NCBI GenBank assembly: GCA_922989275.2 | Contig: OV277869.1 | Coordinates: 28,778,189-28,842,188 of the forward strand | Reading direction: 5' to 3' | DNA from: Gari tellinella | Lineage: Eukaryota > Mollusca > Bivalvia > Cardiida > Psammobiidae | DNA: 64,000 nucleotides | In this document: piece by piece, positions 1-12,300 of the stretch | How the letters are laid out: each line of letters starts with the position of its first letter | How positions within the stretch are numbered: position 1 is the stretch's first letter | Notes under the pieces: model-generated | What the model saw: the letters and a program-made list of their open reading frames with translations, nothing else | Told to the model about the DNA's origin: nothing | Database searches by the model: none | Program-made: the position numbers and the translations under genes

Positions 1-113
1 AAGGGAGCCCTCTGATCTGGGTATTCACTGTTTGCATAGGACAAGGGCACTTTTCACATGTATACTGTTTGAAAAGGACGCCTATATGCAGGACTAGGGT
101 TCAAAGGGTTAGC
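1..113. mobile_element. Family B MITE, right part cut by window edge
   Basis: It begins inside the hairpin (GGGAGCCCTCTGATCTGGGT) and ends GGGTTCAAAGGGTTA, as the copy at 59593-59843 does. Confidence 0.8.
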
Positions 114-247
114 ACAACCTTTTACTACAATGCCTTTAGTCAAATAAACAAAAATGTCATAACAATAATCGAATAAATTCTGTTATAAATGCTGTTAGAA
201 AAGAAAAGAATAATGAAAGCATGCTCCCATAACATGCTAAAACTTAC

Positions 248-319
248 AAATACCATTACCGTGGTAACCACAATTATTACAGAAGGTAATAACAGAGTTC
301 TTGTCAATTTACCAAGGGT
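248..319 (-). CDS. DPY19L1-like: DPY19L exon 15 (last one in window)
   Basis: It encodes [18 protein letters not shown] and TTVMVF, a membrane helix beginning with the family's TxTLLLP motif. The acceptor is ATTTTCAG and the donor TTT|GTAAGT. Further exons must lie beyond position 1. Confidence 0.92.
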
Positions 320-3300
320 CTGAAAATATACAATATGATAAGAGTACATGTAGTATCATTTGAGTGCAAATATAATTGTATCTACAACCAAATGTTTGTT
401 AAATGGCAATTTTACCAACAAGCTATATTTTCCACCTGAACCCTTTATCCCATAGCCTGTATCTAGTTCTGAAGATAGGGAAATACTTAAAGCAAGTTGA
501 AAGTAAAGCAGAATACACATTAAGGTACATTCTGCTTTACTTTCAGCATTCTTTAAGCCAGCATCTTCTAGGATATATAAAATATTTCTTAAGGTACATA
601 CTAATGACTGTATTAAGTAGAGGCCCGTTTCATAAAACTTTGTACAACAAAAACGTTCGTAAGTCAAAATTTTAAAATACATTTAATTTCTGATTTCTCT
701 ATCAAATCCTGTCTTGTGACATCTCTTTGGAATCGTCTTGGAAAGACGATTCCAAAGAGATGTCACAAGACAGGATTAGATGGAGAAATAAATAATAATT
801 GAGACTTTTATAATCTGAATTACAACAACATTTGTTGTACAAAGTTTTATGAAACGAGCCCCAGAACTATTTTCCTTAGTGAAGGAATAAAGGTAAAGGT
901 GTAAAAAAGCATATTTATAAAGTAATGGGTCAACTAGGTCCAAACTAGTGTTAATACATTTGAAGTATTCATCTTCACATGCTGCATACTACAGGTATTT
1001 ATAACTGAACATTGAAACACTGCTCACCTTGACCAATATGCAATGTATACGATCCTGTCATTAGCTCTGTATCCCCTGAGACTACCAATAGACAATTCCA
1101 GTTTACAATAAAGGCTGGTCCATTATTGACTATTTAGGGTTGTTTTTACAATAATTTACAAAATGACAAACAGTTAAGTCCCTGATTAGAGGGCTCCTGT
1201 AGGAGCCCTCTAATCAGGGACTTCACTGTTTGCATTAGACAAGTGTACTCTTTACATGTACACTTTTGGTAGAGGATGCATGTATGAGTCACTAGGGCGC
1301 TCAATGAGTTAATGAGACTATGTGGAATAATCCGAACCTTGACCTTGTTGTTATATGTATATGTTAATATACTATTGATGTTGTCACAATGACTCCGATG
1401 TTTATAATCCTCCTGAGGATTTTATATTGAAACCAGTTGAGATAAATAAAGAATATCAATCAAAGGTTTGTCATTATGAATCATTAATATGTATATATTA
1501 AATATCTATGTGAGCAATTTACCTTAACCTATATAAAGGCATAAGTTGATACCCTATGTGGTCTTGAACGTTGACCTCTAAAATGTGAGCAACCTGTAAA
1601 TCTGTAAAAGTTGAGACTTTAATGTGGGTCATTAACCTTGACCTTGCTCCTGTGTACAAGTCCTACCTACCTCGTCTTCCATGAAGTCAAACTCGGCTGC
1701 ACATGTATATAACATGGTGTGGAAGTTCTTGAAGTCAGAAAACTTGCTACGGAAGATATCACCAATATGAGCCTGAAAAATATAGCAACATTATAATAAC
1801 TACTATAAAATCATTCACCCTGGAACTTTTAATAAACAAATACTTAGTCTAATCCATTCTAATACATCAATTCTCCTATAGGAGCCATGTGATCTGGGTC
1901 TACATTGTTTACAAATGTAATGGGCATAATTTAAACAGGTCCATTGTGTTGAAAGAGTTAATACAGATCAAAAGAAATACAGAAGCTCCTATGATACAAG
2001 TGTCAACCATGAGAATTCTTTAAAAAAGATTAGATTTTTCATTTTTTACTTTAATTAGCATACTATCAATTTATACCAATATATCAGGAACATACAACAA
2101 CTACTACAACAAATGATCCATGAAACTTCCAAATTATTTTTGGTTCAACACATGATTATCAACAATTTGTAATTTCATTAGCAAGTTCTGAAGGCCCAAA
2201 CTGCATGACCATTACTATATGACATGTACAGTTGATGTACTCACATCATCAGCAATGTTGAAGAGTTTTGAGATCAGTAACTTGGCCCCCAGTGTTCCAG
2301 CTAACAGCAGCATGCCCTGGACAGCCTGCAAAGTAACAGGAGAATTAAAATATTGTCACCAAACATTAAAAAAAGATTCACACAGACCTAAAATATAAGG
2401 TAGCTTATCAATGCAGAACAACAGCAATGGGCTCTCTGCTATACATTTGTCCTGCATTAAGTTATCAGCAGTCTCCAAATTCAATTTCCTTTGAACGGTT
2501 GCTTAACCACTTTTAAACAGGAAACCTCTCTAAAACATTTTTTCTTTACTCTGACAATAAGCGTTCAGTTTTCAGACATTTCATTGTTCAAGGAAAAAAG
2601 GGGGTACCAGGCATAGAGAAAATTGAAAACTTGCCAGTCCATATTGAAGTTTACTTCACTGAATCAATAACTATAATTGATGTGTCCTAAATTTGATATA
2701 TATTGTTCAATTAAACAAACAAACAGCATAAACTAATTGTTGCTTATCTTTCAATTCAATTTTTTAATGTTACAGTCTATTCTCGATACTACGATTCTCG
2801 TTATTACGAAATAACGGTCTACTACGAAAAACACCGCCGGTCCCGGCCAAATTTGTTCTTTTTTCAATGGTTAAAAGATGCATTGTTACGAAAATGCAAA
2901 AGAACGAAAAACACGTTATAACGAAGGTTTTCGTGGCCCCTTAAACACCTAAGCAGTAGTAAAAAGATGCATTGGTACGAATCGCCCCTGTGGGCTTTTC
3001 ACACTTACGTCAATTAAGACATCCGATGGTCGAGTCGGCATAATTATCTTTTGTTTACACACCCGACTGCTCGATACGCTTTAACACGCAGCGTGTTAGA
3101 ATCAGTGTTTGTAGCAAGATTAAACTGATTGACTGCATGTCGCAAATGATAAAAAGAAATGTTTTATTTAATTACCTGAGATTTCATACATCGTGTTATG
3201 ATCAGCGGAAGCCGGGTTTGTTTGTTAGAGTGACATATGTCATTGTCGCAAATATAAAATGCGCAACGTTTATGTGCACTGGTCCTACATATCTATCGTC

Positions 3301-6300
3301 ATATCACGTTGAAAATATCGCTTCTCGTCCGATCACCGAAGTTAAGCAATGTCGAGCCCGGTTAATACTTGGATGGGTGACCGCCTGGGAATACCGGGTG
3401 GCCATAGGCTTTTTAAAATGGAATGACGCATCTGATAAAGCTTATGCGGGACTATAAACCTTAGCAGCAACAACAACAACACGCTGGTAATAATTTCTGC
3501 ACAAGAAGCAGAAGATTATAATACAAGTCGATTTTACGACACATTACTATGCCGTGTGTTTAATTGATTTTATATGATTAAGTTGTGTAAACGTTTTGAT
3601 TAGTTTCTTCTTTTTTACATTAGATCTACCTCTTCTTAAATTGCTAGCGTAAAAACGGCTCAGCTCTAGATTAAAGTGGGTTTACTACATGTGATGACTA
3701 GATCTCGCTAAAAGAGAATGCTTAAGGGTGGTTAAAGCACAAAAGTCTTGATGACAACATAACGGAGAAAATGTCGGAAATATTTCGCTTTCTCCCTCTG
3801 TTAGCTGGTCTTACCATTTCTTCTTTTATACATAACCCCTTATGACATACGACATTCCACTATACACATGTAATTTGATTAAATGTGAGTGGACTTTTGT
3901 ACATGTGTAATTTGATTGGCAAACACGAAATATAAATCAAACCAATAAGTTGATAAAATATTTCTTTCTACAATTTTTTTTTTACAACATCGCATTACGA
4001 CAATGCCATTACACATATGCAATTTCAAAACCGCTGTACGGTAGATACATGTATGTTGATGCTACGGCGATACCATGAAGAGGAAAGGTGGAAATCTCAT
4101 CGTATTCTCAAGATGCGTTGTTACGAAAATGCATTACTACGAACAATCGACGAGACTCGGTGCTGATTCGTAGTATTGTGAATAGACTGTATTACATTAA
4201 CCGGTTCATAAATGAATAGGAAAATATAAAATAATAAGTCAGTTTTTGTTCTTACCACTTGCCCGAAGCCTGGGGCAAGTGATTTCTGATTTGGACAAGT
4301 GATATTTGCATAAGAATTAATGAAATTTGCATCAGAATTTGGCATATTACATTGAAAAATCAGTTTTTGTCAAAAAAAAGTGGTCTAAAAACTCTTAAGG
4401 CAAAGACTGTACGTGCAAACTGTAGTTCATTCCACCCCAAGTATAATGTAAAACTGTCATAACTACACTTACCCATATGATGGGTCTGATCCTGAGCTTT
4501 TCCAAGAATGGTTCCAGTAAAACAATACCCTGTATGGATAAAAAGTGTTACACGAAACATACTTCTTTTCAACACCAATGTAGTTACCTTTCTTTCCCAG
4601 AATATATTCAGATTTTTAAAACTATTTTTATGTTAAAATTTTCATAATATTATTAACTATTCCACTTTTTAGAAAGAGCCGATTCAAAAAGGTTTCACCA
4701 TTAACCCTTTATCCCGTAGACTGTTTCTAATTTTGAAGACAGATGATCACTTCTGCTTTACTTTCAGCCTGTTTTAAACTACTATCTTATTGGATATAGA
4801 AAAATATTTCTTATTACACGTGTTTAAGATTATTTAAGTTGAGACTTTTTTCTACAGTGGAGGAATAAATTAAATGCACTAAAATGCGCTTCCATTGAGT
4901 AAATGTTTAAACACTAACACTATCAGTGGTGTATGAGAAGCATTGTATGAATGGACCAGATCCAATGCTAAGATCAACTCTTTGTATCCTAGCGGCAAAA
5001 TAATTATTACCTTTGCAAACAGCTTGGATCCAGATGAGATGCAGCATTACATAGTGTGTAATCGATGTTCAAACTTATTGACACACAGACCATGTTTTGA
5101 AATGAAATGTTTAAAAGTTCTATTTTCAGAATGTCAGTTGTTGCAGACAACAATGTCAATTAGCCCTCAAAGAATTAACACTGGTATTCAGGTCTTTTCT
5201 CTTACAATATATAACCCTTTCACCTCTACAGCCTTCTGTCGAGATTACTGACAACATTAGCAAACTGTGTAGACCCTGATCAGAGGGCTCCTATAGGAGC
5301 CCTCTGATCAGGGTCTGCACTGTTTGATTTCCATTCGTTTTCGTTGTCATATAAAAAAATTGCAGCAGTAGACTGGTTCAAAATGTACTAGAAGAGTCCA
5401 AAAGGACAATAAATACCCACAAGAGATATTTAGGGTTGAAAGGGTTAAGAATGAATGGGATGGATGTATACTCACAAATATGGTGATTAGACCAGAGAAG
5501 AAGAATGATGTCAGTAACATCTCATTGCCAAACAGCAACACATAGCTGAGAGAAAATCCCATCTGCAAATAAACAACAAATGTTAGAGATACCAAAAAAA
5601 AATACAACCAAGTATAGTAAATTCTGTCAACTTATCCGAAGCTGTCACTGGTTAAAGCAGCATAAAGTTCTTTGAAAGCTGAAAAAGCAAATCAACTAAT
5701 GATATGGTTGTGTCTGTTTGATACATATGTACCCCCTAGCTGCATTAGCCGAATATGTGAAAAACTGACAAAGTTCAATTGGCCATTTCCAATTTGATCT
5801 TCATGGAGTAGTGGAATGCTAAAAAGTTCTTCTTCTCATGATGTGGTTTATAATGATATTCTGGTGAATTACAGTACTCCCTCCCTATAACGGCCTCTCA
5901 ACAACGACTCCCTCCTTACAACAACCCATGCTGCTGTTCCCCAAACAAGACAATTATGTCTAACGCTTTTCATGGCTGCAAAACCTTCTGCTTAAATTTT
6001 CGTCTGCTATTTTTCTCAAAGTTACACGATGGACATTTTGACAGAAAAAACTTAATAACGAGTGACAAACAGCTTGAATCCAGATCAGACACCGCGTTAG
6101 GCGGCGTCTGATCTGGAATCAAGCTGTTTGCCAATGTAAGCCATTTTCCCTCCCTATAATGACTCCCTCCAATCAACGCACACATTTTTCTGTCTCCCAT
6201 TGGATGTCGTTGTAGAGAGGGAACACTGTATTGACAAACCCAATACACTTAACCCTTAACCTTCTCTCGCCAAACATTCTTATATATTACTATGCCCACT

Positions 6301-9300
6301 GTTTTATCACCTAAATTACAGGTATTACATTGGGTAAAACAGTATGAATAATTTTCCCCAAGAATGAGAGCAGGCTCATGTCAGACAGATCATATAAAAA
6401 CAGTGCTGACCCTGGTTAGACAGCTTTGTCAGCTGTCTGATCTGAGTCTACACTGTTTTAAACAAAATGTCTATATATGATGATAGCATGAGAAGGGTGA
6501 ATCTAGTGTAAATATTACATAACCCTTTCCCACATAGCCTGTTTCTAGTACTGAATATAGGTGTCCATTTAAAGCAGGTTGAAAGTAAAGCAGAATGCGC
6601 CTTAAGCGCATTCTGCTTTACTTTCAGCCTGCTTTAAGCTATTATCTGCTAAAATATAGAAAATATTTTGTATGATACATATAGTGAATCTAACACCACC
6701 GTGAGTGTCATAAGAATATCCCACCAGAGTTTTGAAGATATTTTTGGAACACGAGGCATTGCCTAGTGTTCCAAAAATATCTTCAAATGAGGGTGGGATA
6801 TTCATCTGACACTCAACTGTGGTGTTAGATTTATTTTCTCACCTCGTCTACCCTAAAAACGTGTTTATCTTGCTATACAGTGGCGATTTGTCTTTTAATG
6901 CGCTAATGCATGCATGACGGCGTCATGACCACGTCATAACAACGGCAATAACAACCAATCATAAGATAGTTCGGCTTGTCTGTCCGGACAGATATCATAA
7001 GGTAATCTCACACCCCCTAGATTTCGGGATACCTCTGTCCGAGAGGTGAGAAATTTATGACTGTATAAATTGGAACTAATTTCTTCAGTAAAGGAATTAA
7101 TTTAACGCGCTAAAAGGCGCTTCTATAGGGGAAGAGGGTAAGAGAGTTACCCCTTGTCCTGCCAGGAATATCTTCATCCTGTGAGAACCTATATACTGTA
7201 ACACATAGGTGGCAAAAACTGCTATCGTCTCCGTCAACAACGCAAACTGAGCAAACTGAAAATGGAACAGAAAAAAATAGTTTTTAAGATCAACAGTAAA
7301 TTATAAAATTTCTCAACAGAAATGCACAATGTCTTTTTTTTCCAGAAAGATATTTAACGGACTTTAACTGTCATAGCCAAATGCAAAGGGCAATTCTTCA
7401 TTTGATCAGGATCCAATCTATTTGAATTAGTGACAATATTTCCTCAGTCATAAAACTGCTCTATATCTAACTTTAAAGGATACAATTCTTGCAGACAATA
7501 TTGTAATAGTGGCAAAAGCATTTGATGGAAAAAGAACCCCCTTTCACCCAGCTTGAAAGCAGCAGCTTGTTTTGGTCTACAATATTTGGCAGTATCCGCA
7601 CGGATATTATTTAACCCCTGAACCTCCAAAGAAAAATCATTTAGATGTTTACACTAATTTCTCATCCTAATGGCCTAAATATGTCTTCACTAACTAAAGA
7701 ATTGTCAAAGTAAAGAAGAAAGTTCTTGCAGCTTTATTTTCATCATGCTTTTTAAACTACCTGCACTGGTATATATGGGGGTCAAGGTTCACATACCTGC
7801 CAGGGAAGCATGAAGCTGACTGTTGCCATGGCAATGAACACACTATGTTTGTAAGTAGGAGTTGGGGATCTAAAAGAAAGTACAATTGACAAGATTTATA
7901 ACAGCATAAGCACCATTTTATCCGAATCCAAACTGTTTGCAAATATTAAACCCATTACCCAATAGCTTGTTTCTAGTTTTGTAGATAAGGGACAACTTAA
8001 AGCAGGTTGAAAGTAAAGCAGAATGCGCCTAAAGGCGCATTCTGCTTTACTTTCAGCCTTCTTTAAGCTACCATCTACTAGAATATAGAATATATTTCTT
8101 ATGATACATATTCATGACTGTATAAATTGGAGCTATTTTCTTCAGTGGAGGAATAAATGAAAGGCGTAAAGGGGTGTATTTATGGGGTAATGGGTTAAGG
8201 TAAAGTCATCTATTGAATGTTCTAAAGGAAGATCTCCATCACTGCCTTTTTTGTTTTCCTTCTTTTAGACAATGACTTCTGCACCTTTCCCCACTATTAG
8301 TAATATTACGCCACCCCCATGTTCCATACTTATAAACATAGACAAATGAGCCATACACTTGGCCATGCCCAAAAGTTATAAACCTTTTGAGTTGAGTCAA
8401 AGATCTTTTTCAAGCGTCTGATTTGAGCTTTTGGTACGAGCAAAAGCTCAAATCTGACCAATATGAAGCTTTAGAGTGATCTCTGACTCATCTCAAAATC
8501 TTTATAACCTTAAACCTTGGTTTCGACTGAAATACAAGGATGTGTGACAATTATATCATTGAAAAAATATAGGTAAGTTCAAATTATCAAGGCTTAATTG
8601 TACTTGATTGCAGGTCAAGAATACACCAGTACCTTCAGGGCTTTGATTTTCTGAAAACAGGCAGATTAGATACAGGCCACTCCAATGTGATTAAATGTTT
8701 CAGGTATATCTATATCAAATCTATGTTGCTTGAAAATGTCCTGACCACTAACAGTAACTATTGATTTTTGGTCACCACCTGTTTTTCAGTACAGCTGGGG
8801 CTGAAACAGACACATGTATCACATCTATAATGGTGGTTGAAACATTAAAGTAACACAGAAAGTGGCTATTTCACTGGTTTAATCCATGACCCAATTGCCT
8901 GTTTCTAGTTTTAAAGACAGTTTAGAACTTAAAGTAGGATGAAAGTAAAGAAGAATGTGCCTCCAGGCAATTTCAGCCTGCTTTAAGCTATCATCTGCTA
9001 TTATATTGAAAATATTTCTTATGGTGCAGATTCAGGACTGTTTAAATTGGATCTATTTTACTCAGAGGAGCCTCAAGGAATAAATTTAAAGTGTAAAAAG
9101 GTGTATCTATGGGTTAATGTGTTAAGAGGCTTTATTACCTGAGCAGATGGGTGACTAGAAACATTTGTAGGACCAGGAATGGATAGGCAAAACTTTCTCT
9201 CAGAGGTGGCGTCCACTGAACACGTGTAGCCTGAAAGAGAAACAAGACTGTATAGTCTGTACATTCATAAATTACATATTTCTATGTTGATACAGTCAAA

Positions 9301-12300
9301 CCTGTAGTACTTGAAAACTGACTGCAAATAAAAGTGACTGCTTAACCCATTACCCCCTAAATACGCCTTTTTACACCTTAAAATTATTCTTCCGCTTAAG
9401 AAATTTGTTCCACTTTACACAATCATGAGTTTGTATTATAAGATATATTTGCTATATTCTAGCAGATGGTAGTTTAAAGCAGACTGAAAGTAAAGCAGAA
9501 TGCGCATTCTGCTTTACTTTTAACCTGTTTTAAGTGGTCACCTGTCTTCAAAACTAGAAACAAGTTATGGGGTAATGGGTTAATGCAACACAAAATTAAT
9601 ACAGAAAAACTTCAATAGGAGCTTTGTTTATTATTTCAAACTGCATTAAAAGACTACCTGCCCTAAATACACGCATTACAAAACATTCTTATTTTCAATG
9701 ATTGCCAACAACATGTACATGTTTGACTGTTTAAGAATAACTCCAGATAAGGGAAATATTTCAAAAACTAAAAAAAAACAAGAATGCGCGTTGAATAAAC
9801 ACTTATGCCCCCTGTGGCATCCTTGACAATATATTCTGAATTTTTTCTAAGTCCAAATTAGGTCAAGGTCAAGGTCAAGGTCAAAATCAAGGTTGGGTAA
9901 TATGGGTGGATTGGTAGTGATCCAAGGCAACAACTGTATAAGTATCAAAGCATTGTAGTCAGTTATGCTGATGCTAGACGAAACGGTAAAATCTAGTTAA
10001 CCAAGAAATAGCCCATTTAAAATATTCTAAGTCCAAATTAGGTCAAGGTCAAGGTCAAGGTCAGAATCAAGGTTGTGTGATATTGGTGGATAGGGAATGG
10101 TCCAAGGCAACAACTGTTTAAGTATCCAAGCATTTGAGTAAGCGGTGTTGATGCTAGACGAAACGGTAAAATCTACTTAACCTGTTACGGACAGAAGGAC
10201 TGATGCACGGATGGACGGACGGACGGACAGGACGATTACTATATGCCTCAGCATCTATAGATGCCGGGGGCATAAAATTTTTGGCATAAAACCCTATGGT
10301 GTTACTACTCATTAGAATCATCTCTTCAAATGAGTAGTAACACCATAGGATTTGGTGCGGAAATGAGTGAGAAAATGTTGGATTTGTTCAGTTAACTCCC
10401 TCTTACCTGGACCCCTGGAGTAGTCACCATATAGAGTTTGGTAACATGATATAAGTGTCACGAGAATCATGAGACTCACTTTTAGTTTTACAAATATATG
10501 TAGTCGAAATGTGAAAAGGGTCATCTCCAATCCAGGTGAAGTCTCATTCTTTGTATACAGGTTGCTGCTAAATACAGGTCAAAGTAAAGCAGAAAGCTCC
10601 TATAAGAGCTTTCTGCTTTACTTTTGTCCTGCATTTAGCTGCCCCCTGTTTTTCAATAGCTCAATGTGATTTCAAAGAATGGTGAATTTTAAACACATGA
10701 TTGACTATCACAAAGATACATTTATCCTTACAAAAAGACCAATGGAACAGGTCTCCAGATAAGAGGGATTAAACTGAAGAAATCCAGTATATTCTCGTAA
10801 TAACAGCACCAAATCATATGGTGTTACTATAGGGTTAAGACACCTTTTTTCGTGCATTAACATCTGAAAAAGCCCGCGGGCTGTATTTGAAGCCCCGAGG
10901 CTTTAGCCGAGGGCTCCAAGACAGCACAAGGGCTTCTGCAGATGTTAATGCACGAAAAACAGGTGTATTGACACTATTCTTGCATAAAAATATGTCTATT
11001 TCCCCTTCTTGTTGGATTTCACCTAACTCCGTTCTCTAATACATTGACAGAATACGCGCACCTAGAGAGGTCAAGTTTGTTTACAAAATGTGCATGTCTT
11101 TTATATATCAACGGCTTGGATACAGGGCCACATGCACCGGATTTATCAATGTCGGCTATTTTTAAAAGCGACTCGATTCGCATGTGTAATTTACGCTTGG
11201 CACTCGACAGAAATTATGCTGTTCTTCGTCCGTTAATTCAAGGACTTGAAAATGTTACAATATATCTGGATATGAGGAGAAATGTGGTTGGATGTTGGAA
11301 TAACGTTGAATGAGTTGGTCTGGTACAACGTGAGACGTAGCATACAGACCGGTCATGTGCGACGCAACAAAGAACGTCAGAGACTTTCTCTAGACCAATT
11401 CTATGGAAGTACAGGTACACCGATTTACAGTTTAGCATGTTTAGGGTAGGACTTTATTTATAATGCTATATTTATTAATAAATATCAGACACATGAATGG
11501 ATTACCAGCAGTCGATTGCAGTTATTTAACTCATTACTGACATTAGGCTATAACTCCATACTGTAGTCTAGCGGGATCGAGTGTAGTCTATTTCTATTTC
11601 TATTTATTACTTCTACGCCATCAATTCTTATGATTATGAGAAGGGGCACTTTTTAGGTGCACCATTGGGACTGTACTTGTCGAACACAGGCACAGAGGAG
11701 ATTACGTTATTCTTTCCCGTTTTTAAACGCAAAGAAATGCAAACGCAGTGCACTAACATGGAGAAAATGACATCTTTTTTATACTTCTGACTGTTTATTT
11801 TAATCTGAGTACCAAACATTTGGGAGCCTGATCAGACACCGGGTTACTCGGCGTATGATTTGGCTCCAAACCGACGTATGATCTGGCTCCAAACTGTTTG
11901 CAATGGAAACAATAGTTTAAGAGAATAACGTTTTTTTCCACTGTTATCTTTGTAGAAACTCAACAAGTCCCTACAGCTCAGTCGTTAGAGTGCTAGAATG
12001 TTACGTCAGAGACATTGGCTCCAAGGTTATAAAGCTTTTTAGTTGAGTCTAAAATCGTCCTAAAGCGTTTGGTTGGTCAGATTTGAGTTTTTGATGAGCA
12101 AAAACTGAAATTTGACTTATCAATGTCTAAGAACCATATAAGACTCAACTTAAAAGTTTTAACTTTCTATACGTCTAACTGTCATTGTGCTTGGTAACCA
12201 TTGTTATACTACAGTTGTCTAGGAATTTAGAATAATTTTGAAAATATGTTTTGATAATTTTGTAAGCCATTTAAATATTAGGAGCGTACTAAGAGTCAGT

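Noticed and set aside
403..682. Open frames of 90-108 codons near the left edge
   Set aside because: They run through the palindromes of a family-A and a family-C MITE. Stop-free symmetry of the hairpins explains them.
3137..3457. 106-codon plus-strand open frame
   Set aside because: It spans the 5S-like sequence inside a transposon; no protein similarity seen.
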